The notes under the pieces: model-generated
Database searches by the model: none
Told to the model about the DNA's origin: nothing
What the model saw: the letters and a program-made list of their open reading frames with translations, nothing else
Translations under genes and position numbers: made by a program
Assembly (NCBI GenBank): GCA_947471745.1
Contig: CANJKZ010001023.1
Span: forward strand, 1,743,501-1,807,500
Length of the DNA: 64,000 nt
From: Closterium sp. Naga37s-1
Lineage: Eukaryota > Streptophyta > Zygnematophyceae > Desmidiales > Closteriaceae
Direction of reading: 5' to 3'
In this document: positions 11,391 to 22,180 of the stretch, piece by piece
Position numbering within the stretch: the first letter of the stretch is position 1
Layout of the letters: each line of letters starts with the position of its first letter

Positions 11391-11987
11391 AGTAGTTACG
11401 GGCCTTGGTAAGGCACTAGTGTCTCAACTCGGCTGCGATCTTCTTCATCTTGACCGATGGCGACTTCTCCTGCAAGATCGTTAATCAACGTTTCCTTTGT
11501 ATCGAGGCGGTAGTAACTGCTTCCGCCAGTCGTGATTGGGATGAGGTGAAGCCCTGTTTCTTCTTCTAGAGCAGGCCACTCTGCTGCGTTTTCTATTACC
11601 TCAACCATTATGTCTTCTCGTGTCACAATAACTTATGGCTCCTGTTCTTCTGTGTTTGCAGGGTGCCCGGTGATTCTCCAGTTTCAAATGCTTGCCCCAG
11701 CGGAGGTCCCCATCCGTTTCTGTGTGTCGCCCAGTCTGTGTTCGCCATGTCCCAACCTGCAGCCACGTCCCAGCTTGTAGGTTGCTCCACACTTAGCCAA
11801 TCAGGTCCTTGTCCCCATCCCCCTGTCTTATAACTTCTTCCTTGATTGCTTGTGGTACCGTGCCGCCAAGTTTCGAAGTTGATGCAACTGGGACAGCGAG
11901 TGAGCAACACAATCCGTCTGGTGCTGGTCTCTCTAGGTTTGTTTCGGTGGGGTGAGTCTAGGCGGATGGTGAAGGTTGCCCTGGTTG

Positions 11988-13452
11988 TTAAAGAACGAGG
12001 ATGTGGCCTTTATCGCTGGTGGTTCTAGGTGAGTCGAATTTTAGGATGAACACACCGTTGTCATTTCTTGCCGTACTGATGAGGGTTTTTGCACAAATCA
12101 AATGAGATATTAGATTGTGTGAACGCAGCTGGACACCGCATTTCATCAGCTGGGCGGCGGAGAGGAGGTTGAAATAAAGATTCAGGACCACGATGTGAAT
12201 CGAGGAGTTTGTGTACTTGGACTCAAGCTGTTACGTCACTTACAGCGTCTTATTGTTTGCAACTGTAATCTCCACGTTGTTGACAAGTTCCTTGTTGTTT
12301 TGGATGAGGCGACCATGTGTTGACTGCAACAGCTATCCAGGTACCACGTGATGAAATTGTACCTTTCTTCTTTTACAAAGTTTGCAATGAGCGGCATGAT
12401 GTGATGATTCATGTTGTGCTGATTGTCGTAATCCCATTCGTCATCTTGTTCCGCAATGCGTGCACGTTGCAATTCCACAATCCACTGTAGTAGTACGTCA
12501 TAATTTGGAACATTGTCTTCGTTAGCTTCAATGGATCCTTCGCCTTCTTCGGTCGTTGGGTCCATCCATTGCGCTGCCGAACATGGCACGTGTCAAACAA
12601 CATAACAAGTTTCGAGGCAAGGAGAGTTTTGGATATTGCGCCTTGAGTGTGAAGAAGTAACTTGCACTGCCGCCACAACGGACCCAGGCCAGCAAGGATT
12701 ACGGTCACAAACAAGTCGGCAGGGAAGTGTTCGCCGCTTTTCTTGAACTAATCTCTCAGGCTTCTGTAGCGGTTGATGTACGCTCCTGATTTTTCTCTAG
12801 GAATCATTTTGATGCCTTTGAGCTGGTTCAAACGACAAGTTAACGTTACTGAGTTCGTTGCCATGTACATTTTGCACAGGTACTCCCAGGCATGTTGAAC
12901 AGGCACCCAAAGATTCTTAAAGGAGCGAATGCCAAGCTGTTCCGCAGGGGAAAGGTTGTGGATCAGGACGGTGTAGGCGATCAGCAACTCATTATAATGC
13001 TGCACCTTCTTCTGAGGTGAGCCGTCGCTGGGGAAAGGTAATGCACCGTCGTCGTACATCCAGATCTGAGCGCTTTGGCCAAGGAGCTTGAATTAGAAGC
13101 TCCACATGTAAAAACCCTTCCCATTGAAAGGAGTTATCGCCTTAAGTTTTGAAGTTGACTGAAACTTGCTCTGAATGGATGCCACTTTTTTTTTAATGTG
13201 CTTGTTGTGTCTGAGCAGGTATCCGCTCTTGGCGATTGAGCGCTCTGAATAACATTGTTGAGGATTAAGAGGTCTTTTGGCATAGCTGGAGTTGTCAATG
13301 GTCATCGGCTGATGATGGCTCTCCATATCGTTGATGCGGGTGCTTAGTTGCTCGATTAGAGCAAGATCAACATATGTCACTCGTGAGGTGAAATTAGAAG
13401 GTTGATGGACTGGATTATCTCCAGTTTCCCCACAGTCAGTGCCTGGCATATT
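11988..13452 (-). pseudogene. Element B gag and protease remnants
   Basis: Four overlapping minus-strand frames carry gag pieces: ITPFNGKGFYMWSF near 13095; then VQHYNELLIAYTVLIHNL, VQHAWEYLCKMYMATNSV and REKSGAYINRYRSLRD at 12748-13059. A protease-like block, WYLDSCCSQHMVAS, lies near 12320; its active site is DSC rather than DSG/DTG. A post-protease segment (LLSAAQLMKCGVQLRSH) lies at 12080-12170. I see no zinc knuckle. The 5' end probably continues past the solo LTR at 13458-13632, but no PBS or LTR is recognisable there. Confidence 0.7.
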
Positions 13453-13457
13453 GTATG

Positions 13458-13632
13458 TGTTACAATAGTAGGCATGAGTAGGAGCCATAGCTAGGTAAGC
13501 CCTAGCTAGGCAAGAGAGAATAAGCAAAGGAGGAGTTTCACTAGCAGCAATGAGGATACATATAGCAAACCCTAGATGGGTTGTACTCACTATGGAGCAC
13601 CCCACTACAGGCTAGAGAATAACATTCTGACA
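13458..13632 (-). repeat. Solo LTR of the short-LTR copia superfamily (F-like), in element B
   Basis: On the minus strand it begins TGTCAGAATGTTAT and ends TGTAACA, 175 bp. It shares about 100 bp with F's LTRs, including GTAGTGGGGTGCTC, GAGTACAACCC and the AAACCCTAG box (13567-13575). It is flanked by GTATG at 13453-13457 and 13633-13637, a perfect 5-bp target duplication. No PBS or internal sequence remains, so it is a solo LTR left by LTR-LTR recombination. Its end is longer than in F. Confidence 0.85.
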
Positions 13633-13637
13633 GTATG

Positions 13638-13905
13638 CTTGTATCGCCAGATGTTTTGAAGGATTTCCAGTTGATTAACTTGAGTTTTAGCAAATCTTAT
13701 AACCAAAACTAGCTCTTACCATGTTTCAAAAGGAAAGAGATTTTTTTGGATAGGATGTGAGTCTGCTGGTGCAACCCCATGGTTTGCACTCGGCCTGTTG
13801 TCCTTGTCTGTGCATGCGTGCGTGCACGGAATGGCATGAGGGGTGGAGATCATATATATTTCATGCTTATTATAGTGAGTGAATGATGAGTCATGACTTG
13901 GCCCA
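13638..13905. other. No gene seen
   Basis: Sequence between the solo LTR and element G. It may hold the rest of B's 5' end and G's 5' LTR, but I could not match either to a second copy. Confidence 0.3.
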
Positions 13906-14763
13906 CCTAGGGATGACACTACGGTTTTTGGGCTTGACAAGTTGAATAGGGACAACTTTGCTGAATGGTCCTTCAAGATGGAGAACATCTTTGACCATTA
14001 TGACCTTCTGAAGATGATAAAAGGTATGGAGAAGGGCCTCGAGAACGACCCGGGGAAGAGCCCGTGGGTGTGGAAGAGCGCACAAGGCTATCTCCTAAGT
14101 AGGCAAGCGTTGGGGAGCAGCCAGATCCATCACATCAAGCCTTTTCAGCATGGACTCGAGAAGGGTATACATGCTTCTGCAACCGTGGCAGTAGCGGTGG
14201 TGGTGGAGTGGCAAATGGCGGCACTACGTATGGAAGAAGATGTGCAGAAATTCTTCGACCTTTTGACGCGGCTTGAAGGAGCGGATCTCAACTATAGTGA
14301 GCTTCAAAACAAGACCAAGCTGCTGGCCTTGCTCCCTGAGTCATGGTCCTTGCTCATCATCAACCTGAATCGTGACCTACCTCGCCTCTCCATCAATGAT
14401 GTGAAGCGAGCGAAACTTCAAGAGGACTTCCGCCGCCGTGAGTTGGCAGGTTCCGATGGTGCCGCGGCAACAAGCATTGGCCGGGGATATGGCTGTGGAA
14501 GGGGCAGAGGACAAGGAGGAGGCAGATTTGGCAGCAGCAACAACAATAGAGTCTGCAGAAATGGGAGATACTATAGAGACAATAAGAACTATGGGCGCGG
14601 TTACGGCTGATTCGACAGCGAGTGTCACTTTTATCACACGACCGGACATATGTGGCGCGATTGCTACAGACTCCCTGATATATGGACCCCTGCTGAAGGC
14701 CAAGAGGGTAGAGGAGCAGGAGGAGGGAGAGAACGGTGACGTGGAGGTCATGGCTCTGCAAAT
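13906..14763 (+). pseudogene. Element G gag with zinc knuckle
   Basis: The frame around 13942 gives LNRDNFAEWSFKMENIFDHY, a typical copia gag opening, then LLALLPESWSLLIINLN and VKRAKLQEDFRRRE. A basic Gly/Arg/Asn-rich tail follows, up to a TGA at 14608-14610. Just past that stop, the same frame reads CHFYHTTGHMWRDC (about 14623-14664), a CX2YX..HX4C zinc knuckle in which the second Cys seems replaced by Tyr. The stop therefore cuts the knuckle off. The gag start is not defined by an obvious ATG. Confidence 0.75.
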
Positions 14764-15222
14764 ATGAAGAGCAAATATAACGACAAGATCTCGCGTGATG
14801 ATTGGTTCCCGGGTCAATTCTTCTTTGTATCAACGCAAGCACCTGCTGGACCAGAGAAATTGGAAGGCTTTGAGGAGTCACCTGCTATAGCAAAGGTCAC
14901 CCTACAATCCATGGACTATTGGGTGATTAATAGTGAAGCTACCTATAGCATGACACCTCGCGCGGACTTGCTCACTGAACTCGAACCGTCACTGGTGAAG
15001 CATGTCACTTCAGCTTTGGGGCAGCAAGCAGAGGTGAAAGGCATGGGCAAGGCCACGTTCAAGGGTGCTTATGAGAAGCTGGTGGGCCTCAAGAACGTGC
15101 TTTGGGTGCCCAGCCTTGCAGCCAGCCTAATTTCCGTGCGGCGGTTGCAAAAAGCCGGCATGGACACGAGCTTGAAGGGAGCCAAGACCTACATTGCAAG
15201 GCTTGGCAAGTGGATACTTTAG
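14764..15222 (+). pseudogene. Element G protease region
   Basis: This frame encodes YWVINSEATYSMTPRADLLTEL, a copia protease active-site block in which the catalytic Asp is Asn and the DSG triad reads NSE. Post-protease blocks LKNVLWVPSLAASLISVRRL and AGMDTSLKGAKTYIARLGKW follow. The active-site changes mean no proteolysis is expected. Integrase should follow but is deleted. Confidence 0.75.
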
Positions 15223-15227
15223 GACTT

Positions 15228-15693
15228 TCATGAGCATACGGATGTCAACAATGAGATGTGGGTCGCCCTTGTGAAGAACAGAGTGCTGGCAACTGTGAGG
15301 GACAAGCAGTGGGTCCCCTACGCCAAGTGGTATGGGAGTGCACCAGCTGTAAATATGCTGAGAGCCTTTGGGTGCATGCTGGTGTTTCATGTGCCTAAGG
15401 AGAAAAGGGTAAAGCTGGAGGTTTCTGGTAGATTGGGTGTGCACTTGGGGATTGCCAAGGATCACAAGGGCTGGTTGCTTTCGGACTCGACCAGCCAGAA
15501 GCTGACTGTTTTGAGGGATGTGAAGTTCCTTGAGTCACTGCACTACAAGGAGTGGAAGCAGCAGCATCAAAAGCTTCCTACTACACCGCTGATCGTTGAG
15601 GCCAATGAGGTGCAGCGGCCTTCTTGGCAGGTGAAAGTCTCTATGTCAGAGAAGGAGATCTCTCGGGTGACTGAGGATGGGGGGAGAACCTGA
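15228..15693 (+). pseudogene. Element G integrase C-terminal fragment
   Basis: Contains WVALVKNRVLATVRDKQWVP, NMLRAFGCMLVFHVPKEKR, LGVHLGIAKDHKGWLLSDST and VLRDVKFLESLHYKEW, the part of copia integrase after the DDE core. It aligns with 21900-22170 of element H. It ends in a short acidic stretch and then a Gln-rich repeat (CAGCAGCAG, about 15700-15750). Confidence 0.78.
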
Positions 15694-15804
15694 GGTGGAG
15701 GAGCAGCAGCAGCAGCTGGGGAACCTGAGGTGGACGAGCAGCAGCAGCAGTAGCTAGGTGCTCCGCCACGTGCCCCACGTCCGCCTGACCGTCCTAGGAG
15801 GGAT

Positions 15805-16640
15805 GTGCACCCTTACACCAGGCTGACCTATCCAAGTCGTGGCTCGCCAAAGGTCCTATGGGCTGGGAGTGTGGCTGAGCAGTGTGATGAGGATAAGATT
15901 GCATACTGCTATTGGGCAGCCGTCCCTGAGCCCAAGACGCTAGCTAAAACACTGGGTGGGCCCGATGCTGAGAAGTGGAAGCAGAGTGTGAAGGAGGAGT
16001 ATCACTTTCTGCTGGAGAATGAGACTTGGGATTTGTGTGAGCTGCCTCCTGGGAAGAAGGCAATCTCTTTGAAGCTAATCTTCAGGCACACATATGGACC
16101 TGATTGGGAGCCATAAGTCAAGGCTTGTGGCTAAGGGGTTTCAGGAGACAAAGGGAAAGAACTTTGGCGAAATCTTTGATCCTGTGGGGAAAGGGACAGC
16201 ACTGAGGGTGTTGTTGGCAACAGCTGCAACCCGTGGATGGAGGATTAAGCAGATGAACATCACAACTGCCTTCCTTAATGGGATCATTCTGGAGGAGCTG
16301 TCCAAGAAGCAGCCCGAGGGTTTGGATGATGGGAGCGGCATGGTACGCAGGCTGAAGAAGGCCATCTATGCCTTGAAGCAGGCTTCTCGCGCATGGTACC
16401 ACAATCTAAAGAAGACACTGCTGGCTGGGGGATTCAAGAAGAGCAAGTGTGATCACAGCTTGTTCCTGCTGAACGAGGAGCAGTTCCTCATGCTCCTGGT
16501 GTATGTGTACGACATCCTTCTCTTCTCTGAGTCATCTGCTATGATTGACCGTGTGGAGGATGTTGGAGATGTAGTTCAAGGGCTCGAAGATGGGGGATGT
16601 GAAGTACTACCTGGGGATGCATGTGGAGAGGGAGCTTGAC
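15805..16640 (+). pseudogene. Element G reverse transcriptase, active site mutated
   Basis: Two overlapping frames (15805-16116 and 16094-16639) give EKWKQSVKEEYHFLLENETW, SRLVAKGFQETKGKNFGEIF, KQMNITTAFLNGIILEE and KAIYALKQASRAWYHNLKK. The active-site block reads YVYDILLFSE where YVDD is expected, so one catalytic aspartate is Tyr. D in the first motif (QLDI in relatives) is also Asn here. It is catalytically dead. Confidence 0.8.
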
Positions 16641-17482
16641 AAGTGAGTGTTGAGGTTGCACGAGAGGAAGAACTGTGAGGGCCTGGCTGAGAAGTATGGG
16701 CTGTAGGATGGACAAAAGCTAGCAACCCCACTGCCTTCGGGGTTCATAGTGGAGCCCTGTGCTAATGAGGAGGTGGTGGGTGAGAGCGACAGGAAGTTTT
16801 TTCATTCCATGGTTGGGCCACTCAACTATGCGCGAAACCACACACGGTCTGACTTAGCCTTTGCTACATCCAGGCTTGCCACTGTAGTTTCACATCCTAG
16901 TCATGAGCAGCTAGAAGCGGCCAAGAGGCTGGTCCGCTATGTGAGTGCAGCAGCATCAGTATGCCTGGAGTATAGTGCTATGAGACAGAAGCTGCAGAGG
17001 GGTGCAACTGATTTGAGCAAGGGGGAGATGCTCTTGACCTGCTACGCTGACGCTAGCTTCAACTTTGTGAAGGCAGATGGCACCAGTATTAAAGGCTATG
17101 CGGGCATCTTTGGACGTGGTGTAGTGAGCTGGCGCAGCAAGAAGAAGAATGAGGTGGGGCTGCCTTCGTTTGAGATATAGTACATGGCCCTACACCACAG
17201 GGCCAAGGAGGTGGTGTGGCTGAGGCGTTTGTTGGAGGAGATCAGTGTTCGTCAGAGGGGATCAGTGTTTGTCAGAGGGAGCTGACTGTGATGTTATGTG
17301 ATAATGAGTCGACAGTGAAGCTGGCCAAGAATGCTTGTCTTCATGGCCTGACAAAGCACATCAGGCCTAAGTGGCATTGGGTGAGGAGGCTCCTGGACAA
17401 GGAGGTGCGTCTGGAGGTGGTGAAGATCCAGGAGCAGGCGGCTGACATTCTCACCGAGCGCCTGGCTGAACCTGAGCACTAG
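16641..17482 (+). pseudogene. Element G RT tail and RNase H
   Basis: MVGPLNYARNHTRSDLAFAT and AKRLVRYVSAAASVCLEYS come from the RT connection. TCYADASFNFVKADGTSIKG, YAGIFGRGVVSWRSKKKN, CDNESTVKLAKNACLHG and AADILTERLAEPEH come from RNase H. There is an in-frame TAG at 17178-17180. A short local duplication (GATCAGTGTT.GTCAGAGGG, 17240-17280) disrupts the middle. Confidence 0.8.
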
Positions 17483-17576
17483 AAGGGCATGAAGCTTGCT
17501 GGAATGAGTGTGCATTGAGGGTGCATGCTTGAGTTATGGCATGTGGAATGATGGTTGGCAGCCAAAGGTGGAGTTT

Positions 17577-18535
17577 GTTATGTGATGATATCATTCGCAT
17601 TCATGTCTGTCTACCTCCCATCCTATCTTTCTACCTTGCATGCGTGGTGTGCGCATGCGTAAGAGTTTGAATTTGCTGTAGTTTGGACATTTGTGGATGT
17701 GTTTGTCTTTTATTCTGCTTGAGCAGATTTCTGAAATGACTCCTCTGCTCAAGTGCTTTCTGACGAACCAAGAATCGTCGCGATCAGAGCAAGAATGTAT
17801 GATCGTTCAAAGTTTTGATTGTGGTGCGGTAACTTGGGAATTTGCGGGTATAGACTTTTGGGGGTTGGGAAATTTGTCACTCCTACTGTAGTTGATGCCA
17901 AGTGGTTGGAAGAAGACAAACCAGGTTGGCAAGTGTGGCCAATTGGGGTGAGGTGGATGGCATGGGTTGGGAAATGGATAAAGGTCAAAGTTGTGCTCCT
18001 ATAGGGAGGGTATCTTTTGTGCTTATGGGGTTTCCTTGGTTGGGGACTCCCTTGGGACCTTCCCTCTCGTCATCCTCATCCCCTCCTACCTGGTTCTTGC
18101 TACTCTAATTCTTTTGTGTGGATCTTGGGAGAATAATTGTGATTTAGTTAAGTTTCTGTGGCAGAATACCCTCCGGTGCGCCAAAAATCTTAACTCCAGT
18201 TTTACTTCACCTATTGAGACGATTCTAATTGGGAATTATACTCACGATCTAGAGATAAAACATATCCAAAATTGGTGAAGTTTCAACAGTGCACTTTTTG
18301 TAGACGGCGATTCTTGTGAAGTCGACATTCTTGTCTAGAAACTTAGTCCAACGATTTTTGAGTTATTTCGGCCCTTAGTCTACATAGACTCCGTCCTTAG
18401 TCTCCAATACCGCCTTGCACTGCCACCCGTATTGCTGCACGCTGGGCATCCTACCTTGCTGCCCATCCGGCGGCCCGCATCGCTACCCGTGATACATGTT
18501 CTCCTAGCTGGCCGTACTGCCATTGCGGCCCTAGC
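17577..18535. other. No gene seen; possible LTR of element G
   Basis: Begins TGTTATGTGATG just after a purine-rich tract. It contains CT-rich and GC-alternating stretches and no coding similarity. Probably G's 3' LTR plus intervening sequence, but without a second copy I cannot set its end. Confidence 0.35.
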
Positions 18536-19194
18536 TGCTGTGCCAACAGACTATAGTGGCACGGTCATCGCACTCCCATCCAGCCTACAAGCCTGCTCAA
18601 GAATGATTTGGGGAGGTGCTTCAGCACGTCTTCCTGAAAGTTTCAGAATTTTTGAAGCAGTTAGCAGGGCATGACAAAATCTTAAGCTACAAGACTTATG
18701 GCATTCTAAAAGTGGGTATTAATAACGTTTGGCAACACCCGAGTTCACTATTTCAGCTACTGACTCAACTTCCGAGCTCTCATTGGTCTGAAAATTGTTG
18801 TGGCAGTCCTTTACCCTATTGTGCAAGTGGTCACTGAGTTTCAGGATATCCCAGCACCGAAGCAGTATATGACAGCTGTCGAATGTCACTCTTCCGTTGT
18901 CATGGTGCATTGTTGGCAACATTTCCCTTGCCACCCTTCCATTGTTGTCATGCCAATGGTGCAGGGACAGAGAACGAGACAAGAAGTACAGGTGGTCAAG
19001 TAGGACTCTACCACCCTCAAGTGTGGTCTTCCTGGAAGCAGCTTGCAAGAGGGTGCAAGTGGGAAGACAAGCTGACTCATGGTTGGCTTGACTCACTATT
19101 GGCAACCTTGAGTACAGCTCTAAACATCCATGTGTTTTTAGCTTTGCAGACCTAGCCTTTCTCCCCTAGGACTCAACATTTTCTGAGCTCCCAT
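18536..19194 (+). repeat. Element H 5' LTR (probably shortened)
   Basis: TGCTGTGCCAAC, CTATAGTGGCACGG, GCCTACAAGCCTGCTCA and AGCTACAAGACT-ATGGCAT recur in order at 39887-40110; later parts match to about 40590. The end is tentative: gag starts right after it with no PBS, so the LTR end and leader appear deleted. Confidence 0.7.
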
Positions 19195-19195
19195 A

Positions 19196-20163
19196 ATGGC
19201 CTCACTCAACGAGGGTGATGCCGTGCAAGGAGCATTCGTTCAACTCCGTGACCTCTATGTGTAGCTCTCTACTGTTGGTGTGGAGTACCCTCTCCCTGCT
19301 TCTGGAGTCATGGGGGCCCTTGGTGGTCAACCTCAATGGCAGGAAGGAGCCGTGGTTCCTTGAGTGGATCCCCGCTCAAGTCCTTCAAGAGGAGTTTCAG
19401 AGGACGGAGCTGACCGTCGCTGCCCGTGAAGGTGGAGGCTCTGCCTACGGCATGAAAGGTTTCAAGGGGCGTGGCGGCAAGAAAGGAACGGCTAGGGAAG
19501 GCTCTAAAGGGGAGCTGTATTCGGGAGGTAAGCGTGGCAACAAGGGAGGCAAGCGGTGTGGCGGGGGCAACAAGGGAGGCAAGCAGTGTGGTGGCAAGTT
19601 TTGGTATTGCCATGTGGAAGGTCACACACAGTTCAAGTGCCATAAGCTACCTGACTGTTGGAGGCCTGGTCAGCCATCAATTGAGGGCTCCAAGGGTGTT
19701 CATGGAGCTATGGGAGAAGGAATGGGCAGTGAGGAGGGCAATGGAGGTGCTGGCAGACATGGCGGCATGTTCTACCATGTAGGAGAGGCATGCTCCAAGG
19801 ACATGGTTGTACCGGCCAGCAAGGTTGCTCTTTACCACTCCTCCTATTGGGTCATCAACACAGGGACCTTCATGACCATGACCAACCAAGAGGATTTGTT
19901 GGAAGACGCCAGGAATCAAAGGCAACCACCGTCGTTCCAGCCACCGGCCAAGTTGTACCCGTGCGTGGAGAGGGGAAGCTATGTTCATGGGTGCGGATGG
20001 GAGGCTTGTGGATTGTGTGCCAACCTTCTCTCCACCAAGGCCTTGATTGAGGCAGGGATGAAGATGGAGATGATGGGCACAAAGGTGTTCAAGGCTGCGG
20101 AGATAACTCGTACAACGAGAGCTAGTCTACTGGGTAGGCACGGGGTAGGAGTGATCGTAGCGT
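19196..20163 (+). pseudogene. Element H gag and protease remnants
   Basis: ATG at 19196 opens MASLNEGDAVQGAFVQLRD but stops early. A better frame from about 19380 gives QEEFQRTELTVAAREGG, then a Gly/Lys-rich tract (KRGNKGGKRCGGGNKGGK) and a zinc-knuckle remnant WYCHVEGHTQFKC whose first Cys appears lost. A protease block WVINTGTFMTMTNQEDLL at about 19850 has Asn for the catalytic Asp. Downstream, LCANLLSTKALIEAGMKMEM is a post-protease segment. Non-functional. Confidence 0.75.
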
Positions 20164-20164
20164 T

Positions 20165-21223
20165 CGTTCCTTAGTTGTTTGCTCATGTGTTCTCTACTTG
20201 CTCATTCGCGAGGGGGGAACTGGAAATAGTTTCACTATAAAAAGCTCACAAAAATGGTTGAAACAACATTGGCAGGGTTGACTACATCAGAGCTAGCAAG
20301 CATGCAGGTCGACTGCCAGCACAGCACTGTCGACCGCGTTCCAGTACGACATGGTTGACCGCAATCCACCAGTGCAAAGTCGCAGCCTACCAATGCTGCA
20401 AGTCGACGGCGTGCCAACAATGCAGCAAGGCGGCCGCACAATGTTGCACCCACAAGACAGTAGCGCACCCGCTTTGCAGGTGCACAAAGATGATTGGTAT
20501 GCTGTACCTCGTCATCCGTACAGCGATGAGCACCAGGTCATGCACGTGCCGTTGACTGCACATGATCAGCCACGTCAACCTCGGGATACCACCACCAAGG
20601 TCATCCTCACCAGGACCACCTGGGCGACTATCATGCAACTCCGAAGATCCCCGTTGACCCGGTAACTTGGTTGACCGGGCAACCACCAAGCCGGCGTCGA
20701 CTTGTGTGACCGGCATCCACCAACTGCTGCACGTGCCCGTCGACCACCCAAGTCGGCGACCACCAGCCAACTTCACCAAGTCGGCTTCCCCAGGTCGGTG
20801 CCATGAAGTCGACGCCCTTCCCCTCGTCGACCACCGGGTCGAAGACGACCGCCGGTGTCCAAAATCAGTGGTGTTGCAGTGGCCCCGTGCAGGTCGACCA
20901 AGTCCGTCAACCTGCGCACCTAAGTCAGCGGCACCCACTGCAGCTAGCCGGCTGTGCTCCTCGCACACCCGACTACAAAGTCGGCTCCGCCCAAGCGAGG
21001 ACGGGGCCAACACACAACTCCCGTTGACAAAGGCAACTCTGGATGGGCGCGTATTGTGGGACCTCTGAGGCAGCAAGGACATGCACTAGTTCATGTGGGA
21101 GATACCGGCGCTGCCTTGGAAGGAGGCGGCTGTGCGCTTCGCTGCTGAAGCTGTAAGAGGAGGGCATGCAAGCTATGTAACCAGTGGAGGAGGTGGTGTT
21201 GGCAGTGATGGTGGGCTGCTTAT

Positions 21224-21259
<36 letters not shown>

Positions 21260-21265
21260 CTGCAC
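20165..21265. other. Unclassified insert in element H, rich in GTCGAC-like words, ending in a poly-G run
   Basis: Between H's post-protease segment and its integrase zinc module lies about 1.1 kb with no retroelement similarity. It contains a TATA-like CTATAAAAAGC near 20236, an ATG at 20253 (MVETTLAGLTTSELASM, stopping after about 34 codons), many GTCGAC/GTTGAC words and AAGTCGGC words at 20 to 80 bp spacing, and a 34-base G run at 21226-21259. I found no clear target duplication. It may be a small non-autonomous element or captured host DNA. Confidence 0.4.
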
Positions 21266-21267
21266 TA

Positions 21268-22180
21268 CCAAGTGTAACTCCTAGCACGGGTGAGACGGAT
21301 TGGCTCACCGCACACCGTCGCTTTGGCCACGTGGTGCGACCTCAATTGCAGCAGCTGTTTAAGAAGGAAAGAGTCAAGGGGCGGAGGATAAAGGGGGAGC
21401 CCAAGGATTTGGGCTCTTGTGAGACTTGCTTGACCAGCAAGTTCTCTCGCTTTCCCTTCCATTCAGTGGTGGGGCAGTCAAGTAACCTGTTGGAGCTCAT
21501 GCATGTAGATCTCGTGGGGCCCATGAAGGTGAAGGGAAATGGTGGGGCCTTGTATTCCATGACCATGTTGGATGATTACACAAGGCTCACCTGGTCCTTT
21601 TCACTTGCAAAGAAGAGTGATGCTGCAAGGTCATCATTGAAGATTGGCTGCCCATGGTGGAGCGAGAGAGCGGCAAGCGGGTGAAGGCGGTTCGTAGCAA
21701 CCGTGGTGGGGAATTCTTGGAAGCGGAATTCCGGAGCTGGCTGAAGTGGCACGGCATCAAGCACCAGCTCACCACGGCCTACACCCCTCAGTCCAATTGC
21801 GTAGCGGAGAGAGCGAACCAGAATATCATGGAGGCCGGGAGAACGATATTGGTGGACTTGGGTCTACCCTTGTGGTTCTTACCCCTTGCTATTTGGCATG
21901 CTACCGTCATCAAGGACCGGGTGTTGACTCATGTGGGCGGTTAGCATTGGGTCCCTGTGGAAGGGTGTAATGGCAAGGAGCCCCTGGTGGACATGCTTCG
22001 TGCCTTCGGGTGGATGGGACTCGTGCACGTTCCTAAAGAGAAGCGTGACAAACTTCAAGCGGTGGCGGTATGGGCTGTTCATTTGGGTCTTGCTTGAAGG
22101 AGCAAGGGTTGGCTCATGTGGCACCCAAAAGCCAACAACATCTTCACCACCAAAGATGCCATGTTCATGGAGGTGCTCAT
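21268..22180 (+). pseudogene. Element H integrase
   Basis: The frame reads ETDWLTAHRRFGHVVRPQL and CETCLTSKFSRFPF (HHCC zinc module), LMHVDLVGPMKVKGNGG (first Asp), then, after a frame change near 21625, VKAVRSNRGGEFLEAEF (second Asp replaced by Asn), QSNCVAERANQNIMEAG (Glu kept) and MLRAFGWMGLVHVPKEKR. There is a stop at 21942 and further breaks. It ends where element J is inserted (CTCAT at 22176-22180). Confidence 0.82.

Larger units (their letters stand above)
13906..17576 (+). mobile_element. Copia element G, decayed, integrase core deleted
   Basis: Plus-strand copia remnant in order gag, zinc knuckle, protease, integrase C-terminus, RT, RNase H. It belongs to the same subfamily as H: both have a WVIN protease and MLRAFG, VPKEKR and WAVHLG/LGVHLG integrase-tail blocks. 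The region between protease and integrase tail (about 15222-15250) is missing the zinc module and the whole DDE core. A purine-rich AAAGGTGGAG followed by TGTTATGTGATG at 17577 suggests the 3' LTR start, but no second LTR was found. Confidence 0.8.

Noticed and set aside
20387-21082. Minus-strand 231-codon frame in the unclassified insert
   Set aside because: Low-complexity composition from repeated GTCGAC words, no domain, and no matching frame in related sequence.
13906-22180. Elements G and H as a single element with G's missing integrase supplied by H
   Set aside because: Both have their own gag, protease and integrase C-terminus, and H has its own LTR at 18536, so they are two related elements.
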